Origin: Clostridiales bacterium
GTDB lineage: Bacteria; Bacillota; Clostridia; Peptostreptococcales; Anaerovoracaceae
Length of the DNA: 51,187 nucleotides
Direction: 5' to 3'
Assembly (NCBI GenBank): GCA_015058275.1
Contig: SVCQ01000013.1
Location: forward strand, 1 to 51,187
Both the position numbers and the translations under genes were made by a program. Below the pieces are notes generated by a model. That model saw nothing but the letters and a program-made list of their open reading frames with translations, did no database searches and had not been told where the DNA came from. Shown here piece by piece: positions 33,338 to 43,057 of the stretch (positions are counted from its first letter, which is position 1; the number at the start of each line of letters is the position of its first letter).

Positions 33338-33636
33338 ACGAACTCTCCTCTGATTCCGACTGAGCGGAAGAGTTTCGCTCTCTTCCAGACTCTTTTTTGT
33401 AATACCCTTCCCTTGCATAATAACCTTTTATGGTATACAATCGCATTGACCGTAAGTGGTTATGGTATTGGTTGACAATGAGAATATATGTTGGCTCCTG
33501 CATGCACAAGAGTGAAGTTGGAGCAGCTTGCCTTATCGACAGGCAGGCAATATGAGTCGCAAGGAGAATGCGTTCGAAATTCAACAGTACTAATACCTGC
33601 ATTTTGGCGACTCTATTTTTAGGTGGATCAATAATT

Positions 33637-36600
33637 ATGAAGAGAATAAGTAAAATGTTGTCCCTCCTGCTGGCGCTGACAATGATACTGACGTTCATGC
33701 CTGCGCTTGCTTTTGCTGAGGATGAGACAACGAGCACAAACACTATGACTGAGACAGAGGTCAGCCAGAATGAAGACACCGAATCTCAGGATTCTTTAGT
33801 TGGAGAGAAAAGCACTGTTAAAACCCTCGACATAGAGAATGGTGGTGAGGAATCCGGAGGTGAATCAACCGCAACATACACGGTTACATGGAAGAACGGA
33901 TCTACCACCCTGGAGACAGATACAGACGTAGCTTCGGGTGCAAAGCCGTCATACGATGGAGCGGAGCCAACAAAAGAAGCGACAGAGCAGTACACATATA
34001 CATTTGCTGGCTGGGCAACTGAGGATAATCAGGAGAGCGGAACAGCAGCATCAGATCTGCCGGAAGTTACCGATAACAAGATTTATTACGCAGCCTTTAA
34101 AGCAACGCAGAATGTTGCGAGTATTACAAATGACTCAGGAACACAGTATTATATTTCAATTCTAGACGCATGGTACGCTTTAAAAAATGGTGAAACTATT
34201 AAGATAGAAAAGGACACTTCATTTCCGGATAAAAATTGGCCTATTACAGATAATATGACATTAGATCTGAATGGCCATAACGTTCTTAGCGATAAAGTAA
34301 CTACTATTTCTGGGGATTTTACTATCGAAGATAGTAGCGATGAGAAAAAAGGGATACTTAACATATCTCAAGATTATGGTTTGCGTATTGGCGGAACCGG
34401 AAAGCTGACTGTAAAGAGCGGTACAATATCAATGAATGGCTCAAATTTTGGTTTAGCGTTGTTTGCCAATACTAGGCTATTAGTTAACGGGGGGACAATA
34501 AAAGGAAAAAATGTAGCTGTTTGGGCATATGAAGATAATGTCTCTATTGAATTAAAGAATGGTTCTATTATTTCAGATGGCGATGCTGCAATTTTCACAC
34601 AAAAAAACAAATCGGGAATAAGTATTATTGTTAATGGCGGACGGGTTGAAGCAAACACAAACACAATTGAGGTTGGTTCAGGCAATAAGAATTGCTCAGT
34701 TAATATTGCAGGTGGATCTCTAATAGCAAATAGTGGTGGGACAATAGCCAATAATGCCGCAGGCACTGAAATTAATATAAAGGGCGGATCCCTCTATGCT
34801 AACGGAAATGTGATAGCGGATATCGCAGGAGCGAATATCACTATTGATGGGTCTAATACAGAACTTGCCAGAAAGGATAAACATCTTGAGATGCTCTATA
34901 GTTGCGGGAATTTGTCGATTTCCGGCGGTAGCTTTACTGGTAGATTTAATTATTCAGGAGCAAAAAAGGCTGAGATAAGTGGAGGCTACTTCATCTTTGA
35001 TGTACCTCCGGGGAATCCTGAAAACGAGAGTATAAACAATAATGGTGCAGGTAAGCTTGCTATCAGTGGCGGTTACTTTGCCATGGTAGATGAGGATGAT
35101 CTTGCCGATCAAAATCATATTGCAATAAAGAGTGACATTGAAGGCTATAAGTATAAGGTTGTAGGCCAGTATGATATTGCCTTCAAAATTGGCAGCACAG
35201 ATCTTCAAAGCGGAAAAGTAATTGAAGGTGAAAAGCCTTCATATACAGGTGAGACCCCAACTAAGGATGCGGATGCTCAGTATACATATACATTTGCCGG
35301 ATGGGCAACAGAGGACGGGCAGGAGTCTGGTAAGAGCATTGAGGAGCTTCCTGAAGTTACAGGTGATGCAACTTACTATGCCGCATTCAGTAAAACAGTT
35401 AACAAATACAAGGTAACTTGGAAAAACGATGATGGAACTGTTCTTAAAACAGAGGATCTGGATTATGGTAGTGTCCCGTCTTATAGCGAAGATACACCGA
35501 CTAAGGCCTCTGATGGGGAGAATGACTACACGTTTAAAGGATGGAAATCCGGTAATACTGAGTATGCTATAGGCGTTGCGCTGCCGTCTGTTACAGAGGC
35601 TGTCACATACACAGCCGCTTACACAAGCACTCCGGCAACACACACCATAACCTTTGATACCGACGGGGGAAGCACAGTAGAAGCTATAACCCAAAGTTTT
35701 GGTTCACAGATTACAGCACCGGCTGATCCTACAAAAAAAGGTCACACGTTTAAGGGCTGGGATAAACAGATCCCTCAGACTATGCCGGCTGAGGATATGA
35801 CTATTAAGGCGCAGTGGTCGGTCAATAGCTATGATGTCAGCTATAGCTACAGCGGAAATGTTCCGGACGGCGCATCTACAGCACCTGCAACAATCCAGAA
35901 GGCCTATGGGTCGGAAGTAATAGTTGAGAAAGCCCCAACACTTGAAGGCTACACCTTCAGTGGCTGGAGTACCTCTGATGCAAGCGTATCAAGCGGCAAA
36001 TTCAATATGCCTGACAAAAATGTTGGTTTTACGGGCACTTGGACTGCAAATGGAGACACACCATATACTGTTAAACACTATCTGGAACAACTCGATGGGT
36101 CATACAGTTTAAAAAAGACGGACAGCCTCTCAGGCGAAACAGGTAAAGAAGCAACAGCCAATCAGGGTTCGTTTGATCATTACAAATTTGACAGTGACAA
36201 TACTGATAATGTCATAAGCGGCACGATAGCCGGTAATGGAAGTCTTGAGCTCAAGCTTTACTACAAGCTCGACAGACACAGCGTTAAATTTGAAAATTCA
36301 GATGGATCAACATTAAAGGAGGCTGTTGATTACCCGTATGGTACATCCGGTAGTTCCATAACAAAGCCGTCAAATGATCCGACAAAAGACGCTGATACTC
36401 AGTATACGTATACCTTTATCGGATGGAATGACGGACAGAAAGACTATGATAAGGACGCAACCCTTCCTTCGGTAACTGCGGATACAGTCTACAGGGCGAA
36501 ATACTCCTCTACACTAAACAAATATACGGTAGCATGGAAAAACGAGGATGGAAAACTCCTTGCAGAAGAGACTTCGGAATACGGCAAGATGCCATCGTAT

Positions 36601-37893
36601 AAGGGAGAAACACCGACAAAACAGGCAAATGCTCAGTATACATATTCCTTTGCCGGTTGGGATAAGGAAGTTACCTCTGTAACAGGCGATGCAGAATATG
36701 TCGCGACATACTCTGCAACTGTCAATAAGTACACTGTTATCTGGAAGGATGAGAACGGCAATGTGCTCGAAACAGATAACAACGTCGAATACGGAACTGT
36801 TCCTGAATATAACGGGCAAAACCCTGAGAAGGAAGCTGATGCTCAGTATTCATACAGCTTCGACGGGTGGGATAACGACATTGTAGCCGTGACAGGTGAT
36901 GCAACGTACACAGCTAAGTATACTGCAACAACCAACAAATACACCGTGACATGGAGAAACATGAATAATGCCATACTCGAGACAGATGAGGTGGAATACG
37001 GTGTTATTCCTGAGTATAAGGGGCAAACTCCGACGAACGCCCCTGATGCACAGTACTCATATGTGTTCGATAAGTGGGATAAGAGCATCACGGCAGTAAA
37101 TGGCGACGTAACATATACCGCAACTTACTCACTGGTGCCGGTTATGTATTCCCTCTCGTTCAAACCTAACGGAGGGACCGGAGAGATGGCGGATCAAACT
37201 TCTCCTTATGGAAGATATACACTGCCGGAATGCGCCTTTAGCGCACCTGGAGATAGAGTGTTCGCCGGATGGAAACTCGGTAATACCGTCTACGCAGCCG
37301 GTGAGCGCGTGACTGTACACTCTGATTTGATATTGACTGCGCAATGGACCGATAGTGATGAACTGGTTGCAGCGAAGAAGAAGGCTATTGCTGAACTTGA
37401 CAAGACTGATTTGAGTAAATACAGCGAGCCGGAAAGGACCGCAGTAAAGAAAGCTGTAGATAATGCCAGAGCAGAAATCAGCAAGGCCAATAAGATAACG
37501 GAAGTCTCGTCGATCTTCAGCAATTCAAGAGCTTTTATAGGAAATCAAAAGACTGATGCCGCAAAGATGAGCGGCGAGGTCCTTGATACCGGCCTCCCGA
37601 GACCATCCATAAAGAAGGCTAAGAGCAGCAAAAAAGCTCTTACAGCAAGATGGAAAAAGCTCAGCAAGAAAAAACAGAAGAAGATCACAGGCGTTGAGAT
37701 AAGGATCTCAAGCGACAGACAATTCCTGAGTGATGTCAAGGTAGTTTATGCGAAGAAAAGTGCGGCATCCAAGAAGATCAAAAAGCTTGCACGGAAGCAG
37801 ACATACTATGTACAAATCAGGACTTATAAGAATGAAAATGGGGTCAGGAAAGTCAGCCAGTGGTCGAAAATTAAAAAGGTGAAGACTCGCTGA
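33637..37893 (+). CDS. Large secreted protein with about ten Listeria-Bacteroides repeats
   Basis: A 1418-residue exported protein. The signal peptide ends near 'MPALAFAED' (about 28). A first repeat of the InlB B-repeat/Listeria-Bacteroides type lies at about 80-160, a right-handed beta-helix-like domain at 160-505, then about nine further repeats to 1238, most with 'YTYTFAGW' or 'YSYSFDGW' signatures. A MucBP-like segment starting 'TPYTVKHYLEQLDG' interrupts them. A helical bundle (about 1245-1310) and a basic C-terminal domain ('YYVQIRTYKNENGVRK') follow. No LPXTG motif is seen. ATG 33637 has AGGTGG upstream. Part of the coding region (34100-35200) is markedly AT-richer than its neighbours. 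It is probably an adhesin. Confidence 0.8.
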   Translation: MKRISKMLSLLLALTMILTFMPALAFAEDETTSTNTMTETEVSQNEDTESQDSLVGEKSTVKTLDIENGGEESGGESTATYTVTWKNGSTTLETDTDVASGAKPSYDGAEPTKEATEQYTYTFAGWATEDNQESGTAASDLPEVTDNKIYYAAFKATQNVASITNDSGTQYYISILDAWYALKNGETIKIEKDTSFPDKNWPITDNMTLDLNGHNVLSDKVTTISGDFTIEDSSDEKKGILNISQDYGLRIGGTGKLTVKSGTISMNGSNFGLALFANTRLLVNGGTIKGKNVAVWAYEDNVSIELKNGSIISDGDAAIFTQKNKSGISIIVNGGRVEANTNTIEVGSGNKNCSVNIAGGSLIANSGGTIANNAAGTEINIKGGSLYANGNVIADIAGANITIDGSNTELARKDKHLEMLYSCGNLSISGGSFTGRFNYSGAKKAEISGGYFIFDVPPGNPENESINNNGAGKLAISGGYFAMVDEDDLADQNHIAIKSDIEGYKYKVVGQYDIAFKIGSTDLQSGKVIEGEKPSYTGETPTKDADAQYTYTFAGWATEDGQESGKSIEELPEVTGDATYYAAFSKTVNKYKVTWKNDDGTVLKTEDLDYGSVPSYSEDTPTKASDGENDYTFKGWKSGNTEYAIGVALPSVTEAVTYTAAYTSTPATHTITFDTDGGSTVEAITQSFGSQITAPADPTKKGHTFKGWDKQIPQTMPAEDMTIKAQWSVNSYDVSYSYSGNVPDGASTAPATIQKAYGSEVIVEKAPTLEGYTFSGWSTSDASVSSGKFNMPDKNVGFTGTWTANGDTPYTVKHYLEQLDGSYSLKKTDSLSGETGKEATANQGSFDHYKFDSDNTDNVISGTIAGNGSLELKLYYKLDRHSVKFENSDGSTLKEAVDYPYGTSGSSITKPSNDPTKDADTQYTYTFIGWNDGQKDYDKDATLPSVTADTVYRAKYSSTLNKYTVAWKNEDGKLLAEETSEYGKMPSYKGETPTKQANAQYTYSFAGWDKEVTSVTGDAEYVATYSATVNKYTVIWKDENGNVLETDNNVEYGTVPEYNGQNPEKEADAQYSYSFDGWDNDIVAVTGDATYTAKYTATTNKYTVTWRNMNNAILETDEVEYGVIPEYKGQTPTNAPDAQYSYVFDKWDKSITAVNGDVTYTATYSLVPVMYSLSFKPNGGTGEMADQTSPYGRYTLPECAFSAPGDRVFAGWKLGNTVYAAGERVTVHSDLILTAQWTDSDELVAAKKKAIAELDKTDLSKYSEPERTAVKKAVDNARAEISKANKITEVSSIFSNSRAFIGNQKTDAAKMSGEVLDTGLPRPSIKKAKSSKKALTARWKKLSKKKQKKITGVEIRISSDRQFLSDVKVVYAKKSAASKKIKKLARKQTYYVQIRTYKNENGVRKVSQWSKIKKVKTR

Positions 37894-38003
37894 TCATAGA
37901 GGCTTTGGGACGAGGTGCTAAGTTATTACTGAATCGTTAGACATAGTAACGCTGTTCAAAGGCATACTGCGAGTGAAAGCAGACCATGAAGAATGGAGGT
38001 TAC

Positions 38004-38048
38004 ATGTTGATAAACAAGGGAGGAAAACACTATGAAGACAAAAGGTAA
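38004..38048 (+). other. Possible leader ORF overlapping the next gene start
   Basis: A GGAGGT site followed by ATG at 38004 opens a 14-codon frame (MLINKGGKHYEDKR) that stops 17 bp into the next gene. It has its own ribosome binding site and may affect translation of that gene, but short length makes chance possible. Confidence 0.3.
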
Positions 38049-39984
38049 GTTATTGTCATTATTGCTATCGCTGGCTGTGATTTTTACTTTCATGCCTGCG
38101 ATGGCCTTTGCAGAAAGTGATGAAGGCTCGGGCGATTTAACACCTAGCACAGTAGAGTATGTGGCACAAATAGGCGATGAGTCATATACGACGTTAAGAG
38201 CAGCATTTGATGCAGCTAAAAGTGGTGCAACAATAAAGGTTATTGCAAAAATCAATGCAGATAAATTTTCAGATGCTACAGATAAAAGAATATCGATAAG
38301 CGGAGGGGAATTTACTCTTGACCTAAACGGTTACGAAGTATCTGCTGGTGCTACTAAGGCAATCAGTCTCTACGGCACAAAACTTACAATAAAAGACAGC
38401 AGCACTGGTGGAAACGGTGTATTAAAAACAAATAAATCAGGAAATGAAGGAACAGGCACTGTAGTTCTATGGAACTCGACAGATTCTTCGTCTAAGGGGA
38501 GCGAAGTCATACTCGAAGGAGGAACAATCGAGAATGATGCATATGCTGTCTTTGTCGGTGGTTTCTCAACCTTTACACTAACAAATGGTACCGTTCTTTC
38601 TCATAACGCCACAGCTATCCAGGTAGATAGAAACGGAGATGGCGCAAAAGTCAACGTAAACGGCGGAACTGTAAAAACAGAGAATGGACAGAACGCGATC
38701 CAGAATTTTGGAAAGCACACCACGATTAATGTTACCGGCGGCAAACTCGAAGCTGTAAATTTCGGTATCTGCAGCCGCAATTTCACTGATCCTCAAACCG
38801 GCAAATCTTACAGCAGCGAAGGCGCTGAAATAACGGTCAGCGGTGGAACGATTACCGCAAATCAGGCAATAGAGATCCAGCCGGGCAAATTAACTGTTTC
38901 CGGCAATGATGCATCTCCTGTGCTCAACGGAGGAATCTCTGTCGGAGGCAAAAATGCTGTTTGCAGTGCTACCATTACAGGCGGCGATTTTAAGAAAGGC
39001 TTATTAGCCAGAAACAACGGCATATACGACATATCCGGCGGCAAATTTGAAGGCGGGTTCGCATCAATGGATGCAGATAACAAGGGCGTAAGCAATGCTG
39101 AAAGATTTGAAGTTACTGGCGGAACTTTTACCAGTGCGGTTGATATAGATGATTTTGCACAAAGTGGAAGTATTGTAACCGTAAATCCTGATGGAACAAA
39201 AACTTTAACTCTTTCAAACAAGGAAAAAGCGTTGAGAGCCGCTGCTGCAGAGAAAGAAGAAGCTGTGAAGGCTGCAGAAGAAGCGCTCGAGCAGGCTAAA
39301 GAGACAGGAAATGCAGATGAGATCTTAAAGGCTGCGGAGGCGCTTGAAGCTGCTGCAAATGAGTATCAGAAAGCTGCAGAAAAGACTGGTTCTGTCAGAC
39401 ATCAGACTAGAGCAGAGGCTGCTGTAGAGAACGCTGCTGCCGAGCTCAAGGAAGCTAAGAATGGAAAAGCAGGAGCAGATCTGGATTCGGCAAAGGCTGC
39501 TGCAGTTGCCGAGCTCGACAAGATCGACCTTGCAAAATACCAGGAGCCTGAACTGAGCAATGTTAAGGCTGCTATAGCTGCGGCTAAGGCGGCTATTGAA
39601 AAAGCCGGAACACCTGAGGCTGTGAAGGCTGCACTTGATGGCGCAAAATCGGCTATCTCCGCGGAGGCCGTATATGACGCCAACCTGCCTAAGGTGACTG
39701 CAAAGAAGCCTGCCAAGGCTAAAAAGGCTCTGACAGCTAAGTGGAAGAAGCTCAGCAAGAAGAACCGCAAGAAAGTTGACGGAATCGAGGTATGGGTCGC
39801 TCAGGACAACGGCTTCACCACAGCTTTAGTCATAAAGACTGCCGGCAAGTCTAAGGCCTCGAAGAAGTTCAAAGGCCTTGAAAAGAAGAAGACTTACTAT
39901 GTCAAGGCCCGCACTTACAAGACCGTTAACGGCGTGAAGTACGTCGGTAATTGGTCGAAGATCAAGAAGGTTAAGACTAAATAG
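38032..39984 (+). CDS. Secreted beta-helix/coiled-coil protein
   Basis: A 650-residue exported protein that looks like a shortened relative of the preceding one. A signal peptide ends near 'FMPAMAFAES'. A pectate-lyase-like beta-helix region spans about 60-395 with repeated 'VNGGTVKT' and 'VTGGKLE' turns, an Ala/Glu/Lys helix region about 400-545, and a basic domain 560-650 that shares 'ALTAKWKKLSKK' and 'YYVKARTYK' with the C-terminus of the protein ending at 37893. ATG 38032 follows GGGAGG. It is tandem with the 1418-residue gene, so the two probably arose by duplication of the anchor domain and act at the cell surface. Confidence 0.8.
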   Translation: MKTKGKLLSLLLSLAVIFTFMPAMAFAESDEGSGDLTPSTVEYVAQIGDESYTTLRAAFDAAKSGATIKVIAKINADKFSDATDKRISISGGEFTLDLNGYEVSAGATKAISLYGTKLTIKDSSTGGNGVLKTNKSGNEGTGTVVLWNSTDSSSKGSEVILEGGTIENDAYAVFVGGFSTFTLTNGTVLSHNATAIQVDRNGDGAKVNVNGGTVKTENGQNAIQNFGKHTTINVTGGKLEAVNFGICSRNFTDPQTGKSYSSEGAEITVSGGTITANQAIEIQPGKLTVSGNDASPVLNGGISVGGKNAVCSATITGGDFKKGLLARNNGIYDISGGKFEGGFASMDADNKGVSNAERFEVTGGTFTSAVDIDDFAQSGSIVTVNPDGTKTLTLSNKEKALRAAAAEKEEAVKAAEEALEQAKETGNADEILKAAEALEAAANEYQKAAEKTGSVRHQTRAEAAVENAAAELKEAKNGKAGADLDSAKAAAVAELDKIDLAKYQEPELSNVKAAIAAAKAAIEKAGTPEAVKAALDGAKSAISAEAVYDANLPKVTAKKPAKAKKALTAKWKKLSKKNRKKVDGIEVWVAQDNGFTTALVIKTAGKSKASKKFKGLEKKKTYYVKARTYKTVNGVKYVGNWSKIKKVKTK

Positions 39985-40007
39985 AGTAACACTGTAAAGG
40001 TGCTTTT

Positions 40008-40187
40008 ATGAGCAGAAGAAGCAAGTACACCAAAGAGGAAAGAATGGATATAGGGCGCAGGATAGCTGATCATGAATTCACTATCTACACGGCAGCCGTG
40101 GAGTTTGGCATAAGCACATACACGGCAAGGGATTACCTGCGCATCTATAAGGCCGAGAAACAGGCCGGGATCCTTAAAGGTGAATAG
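40008..40187 (+). CDS. Small HTH protein (transposase OrfA-like or regulator)
   Basis: A 59-residue protein with an AAAGGTG ribosome binding site 6 nt before ATG 40008. 'KYTKEERMDIGRRIADHE' and 'AAVEFGISTYTARDYLRIY' form the typical Hin/OrfA-like helix-turn-helix. It is too short for a transposase, which would need a downstream catalytic part; none is present. It could be a transposase OrfA remnant or a stand-alone small DNA-binding protein. The downstream hairpin at 40216 gives it its own end. Confidence 0.6.
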   Translation: MSRRSKYTKEERMDIGRRIADHEFTIYTAAVEFGISTYTARDYLRIYKAEKQAGILKGE

Positions 40188-40215
40188 CTTCTGATCTTAA
40201 CTAAAAATCTCATCG

Positions 40216-40250
40216 AAGAGGCAACCTCAAAAACGGGGCTGCCTCTTTAA
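40216..40250 (+). terminator. Terminator after the small HTH gene
   Basis: AAGAGGCA (40216-40223) pairs with TGCCTCTT (40240-40247), loop 16 nt, followed by TAATTT. Confidence 0.75.
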
Positions 40251-40342
40251 TTTCTGTAGGAATTTCCGAAGTGGCATCTTTAAGTTGCGTGCAAGGTATT
40301 GCCATTTGAGAGGGGGTAATATATAATTCGCATATCTGTGTA

Positions 40343-40368
40343 TGGGTAACAATTAATATGATTACCCA
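40343..40368. promoter_or_regulatory. Inverted repeat upstream of the LCP-CpsCDB module
   Basis: TGGGTAA (40343-40349) and TTACCCA (40362-40368) are perfect 7-bp arms separated by 12 bp. It could be an operator of the downstream module. No promoter is clear. Confidence 0.4.
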
Positions 40369-40397
40369 AAGGATGGATGTAAAGGGGTTTAAAGATT

Positions 40398-40423
40398 AGC
40401 GGGCTAGACTAACCCGCTTTTGT
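40398..40423 (+). terminator. Terminator-like hairpin just before the LCP gene
   Basis: AGCGGG (40398-40403) pairs with CCCGCT (40413-40418), then TTTTGTTG. It lies only 10 bp before the ATG at 40433, so it may act as an attenuator of that module or end upstream transcription. Confidence 0.55.
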
Positions 40424-40432
40424 TGTCTATTT

Positions 40433-41437
40433 ATGTCTGATAAGAGAAGAGTAATCATTGGTATCATAGCCGCAGTGCTGGCGATAGGCCTGTCCGGTGT
40501 CTGTGTGCATTTCATAGAGAGCCGCAGCATGAAGGAAGAGCAGCTGGGAGACAGCGGCGACTGGGGTGAGGGCGACGAAGAGACCATACTGTCATTCGGA
40601 GATAATGACTATGTGACCAATGACAATATAGACACTTATCTGCTCATCGGCACCGACAACGGCGGCGACGACAAGGGCGAGGGCTTCAACGGAGAGCTCG
40701 CGGACTTCATAACCGCCATCGTGATCGACAATACGACACAGAGCTACGCGTTCTACCAGATCGACCGCAACACCATGGTCGAGGTCCCGATACCGGAGGC
40801 TAACGGCGGCGGTCACTACACCGAGCAGATCTGTACGGCCCACTGGTACGGCAAGACGCCGGAGGAGCGTAACAACAACCTCGTGAATGCAGTCTCCGAG
40901 CTTCTCGGAGGACTCGAGATCAAGAGCTACTACACGCTCAACATGAACAACATCGGCAAGGTCAACGACGCCATAGGCGGAGTCGTGGTGACGATCGACA
41001 GCGACATGACGGCGGTCGATCCCGAGTTTAAGGAGGGAGCCAATATCCTCCTGACCGACGGCCAGGCTGAGAAGTACCTCAGGGCGCGCTTCGCACTCGA
41101 GGATGACTCCAACGCGTCCAGGATGAAGCGCCAGGAGGCGTACATGCAGAGCGCATACAACACCGTAATCGGCCAGCTGAGAGAGAACCCGGAGTATATA
41201 AGCGAGCTGTATGAGAACCTCGATGGAGTGTTCGAGACAGACGGAAGTGCACGAGACGCATCGGTCATAGCCGACAAATTTGAGAAATACAAGAACATGG
41301 GAATGATCTCGTTCAAGGGTAAGGTCGAGACGAACGACACCCTCGGCGATGGCGTGGAGCACGAGGAGTTCTACGTCGATACGGATTCGATAGTAAGCGG
41401 CCTTAAAAAGGTCATCAAATTGCAGGTCAGCGAATGA
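40433..41437 (+). CDS. LytR-CpsA-Psr (LCP) family protein
   Basis: A 334-residue membrane protein with one N-terminal segment (about 7-27) and an extracellular LCP domain. 'YLLIGTDNGGDDKGEGFNGE' and 'QIDRNTMVEVPIPE' match the first LCP motifs, and 'RARFALEDDSNASRMKR' the second arginine motif, although its sequence is more divergent than the other LCP protein at 21855. It overlaps the CpsC-like gene by ATGA, so it probably attaches the polymer controlled by that module. No ribosome binding site is seen before ATG 40433. Confidence 0.85.
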   Translation: MSDKRRVIIGIIAAVLAIGLSGVCVHFIESRSMKEEQLGDSGDWGEGDEETILSFGDNDYVTNDNIDTYLLIGTDNGGDDKGEGFNGELADFITAIVIDNTTQSYAFYQIDRNTMVEVPIPEANGGGHYTEQICTAHWYGKTPEERNNNLVNAVSELLGGLEIKSYYTLNMNNIGKVNDAIGGVVVTIDSDMTAVDPEFKEGANILLTDGQAEKYLRARFALEDDSNASRMKRQEAYMQSAYNTVIGQLRENPEYISELYENLDGVFETDGSARDASVIADKFEKYKNMGMISFKGKVETNDTLGDGVEHEEFYVDTDSIVSGLKKVIKLQVSE

Positions 41438-42240
41438 ATCAGGATATAGAGATACGCAACAATAACGAAGAGGAAATCGAGATCGATCTTATCGAGCTGA
41501 TGCTGCACTTCAGGAGCAGGCTCCTGTGGATCGTCACGGGCTTCCTGGTATGCGCGATAGCAGCCGGTCTGTGTACGCGCTTCCTGATCACGCCAAAGTA
41601 CACGGCGACAGCCAAGATGTACATGGTGAGCGCCGGATCCCAGTCTGTGGTCAATCTGGCGGACCTCGATATTGGACGTTCGCTCTCGAGCGACTACGTC
41701 GAGCTGATGAAGACCCGGCCGATCGTCGAAGGGGTCATACAGGAGCAGCACCTCACATACAGCTACAGCGAGCTGGTGAGCATGCTGGACATCTCGGTCA
41801 TCAACGACACGAGGATAATCCAGCTCAACGCGACCAGCACCGACAAGAGGGAGGCGATGAATATCGCCAACGCGCTTGCGGAGAAGGCGGTCAGCGAGCT
41901 TCCAAAGCTCATGGAGACGCCGGAGCCTCACATTGCCGAGTACGCTATAGTGCCGGTCAACAGGAGCTCCCCGAATTTCACCAAAAATGTCATGATAGGC
42001 GGACTCATCGGACTCCTGATAATGCTGGCTCTCTTCACGATAGAATTCCTCCTCGACGACACATATAAGACCGCCGAGGATATCCAGAAAGACTTTGGAG
42101 TCATGCCTCTCACGGTCATACCTGAGGGCAAGATAGAGGGCATCAGCCAAAAGGACGATCAGGTCAAAAGAGGCCTGTTCAGCAGGAAGATAAGGCGCAG
42201 GCAGAACAGAGAGTACAAAGGGAAGAAGAGAAAGAAATGA
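41434..42240 (+). CDS. CpsC/Wzz-like chain-length protein and kinase adaptor
   Basis: A 268-residue protein of the Wzz/CpsC (YwqC) family. Two membrane segments (about 29-49 'LLWIVTGFLVCAIAAG' and 187-209) flank the extracellular loop, and a basic cytoplasmic tail of about 50 residues follows. 'DIDLIELMLHFRSR' style N-terminus is usual. It should activate the CpsD kinase and set polymer chain length. It overlaps the LCP gene and the CpsD gene by ATGA on both sides. Confidence 0.9.
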   Translation: MNQDIEIRNNNEEEIEIDLIELMLHFRSRLLWIVTGFLVCAIAAGLCTRFLITPKYTATAKMYMVSAGSQSVVNLADLDIGRSLSSDYVELMKTRPIVEGVIQEQHLTYSYSELVSMLDISVINDTRIIQLNATSTDKREAMNIANALAEKAVSELPKLMETPEPHIAEYAIVPVNRSSPNFTKNVMIGGLIGLLIMLALFTIEFLLDDTYKTAEDIQKDFGVMPLTVIPEGKIEGISQKDDQVKRGLFSRKIRRRQNREYKGKKRKK

Positions 42241-42980
42241 CAGAGCAGGGTAAACAAGCCTGGAATACGATCGAATTCGGCAAGACTCCTACGCTCCCGT
42301 ACTCTGTGGAGGAAGCGGTCAACAGACTGAGGATCAATGTTTCGTTCCTTGGCAGCGATGTCCGCAAGATAATGGTGATCAGCTCCGAGCCTAATGAAGG
42401 CAAGTCCTTTGTCGCCATCAACCTCTGGAACCAGATGGCTGAGGCGGGCGAGAAGGTCATACTGATCGATGCCGACATGCGTAATTCCACGATGTACGAC
42501 AAATACCAGCTGAAGCACAGCGACGGCTCGGAGATCAAGGGGCTTTCCCACTACCTCTCGGGCAATGCGGAGCTTGAGGAAGTCCTGGGACATACGATAT
42601 ACGGACAGGGCGACCTGCTCCCTAATACAGAGAATATAGTCAATCCGTCCATGATGCTGGAGTCGGCGAAGTTCAGCGAACTCATGGATGAGATCACAAA
42701 GAACTACAGATACGTGTTTATCGACTCGCCGCCTCTCGGAATCGTATCGGACGGAGAGAGACTCGGCAGCTTCTGCGACGGAGCCATTCTCTGCGTAAGA
42801 AGCGCGATGACACCTAAGGCGGTGGTCAAGAATTCCGTAAGGCAGCTGGAGAGATCGGGATGTCCGCTTCTCGGAATAGTGCTCAACAGAGTGAGCGAGA
42901 GCAAGGGCAAATACGGCAAATACGGCAAATACGGTTACGGCGGCTATTACGGCGGCTACTACGGAACGGGCGACAAGTAG
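42237..42980 (+). CDS. CpsD-type tyrosine autokinase
   Basis: A 247-residue bacterial tyrosine kinase. 'SSEPNEGKS' (49-57) is Walker A, 'VILIDADMRN' Walker A-prime and 'VFIDSPPLG' Walker B. The C-terminus is a tyrosine cluster, 'KYGKYGKYGYGGYYGGYYG', that is autophosphorylated. Start 42237 overlaps the preceding gene by 4 bp. In such systems autophosphorylation is reversed by CpsB, encoded at 43701, and controls capsule output. The cluster here has more glycines than usual. Confidence 0.92.
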   Translation: MTEQGKQAWNTIEFGKTPTLPYSVEEAVNRLRINVSFLGSDVRKIMVISSEPNEGKSFVAINLWNQMAEAGEKVILIDADMRNSTMYDKYQLKHSDGSEIKGLSHYLSGNAELEEVLGHTIYGQGDLLPNTENIVNPSMMLESAKFSELMDEITKNYRYVFIDSPPLGIVSDGERLGSFCDGAILCVRSAMTPKAVVKNSVRQLERSGCPLLGIVLNRVSESKGKYGKYGKYGYGGYYGGYYGTGDK

Positions 42981-43057
42981 CTTCGCGCCGGCAATACAAT
43001 GATGGTGTTCGCTTCAGAGCGATAACTATAAATATTAAAGAAAGGAGGAGAGTTATC

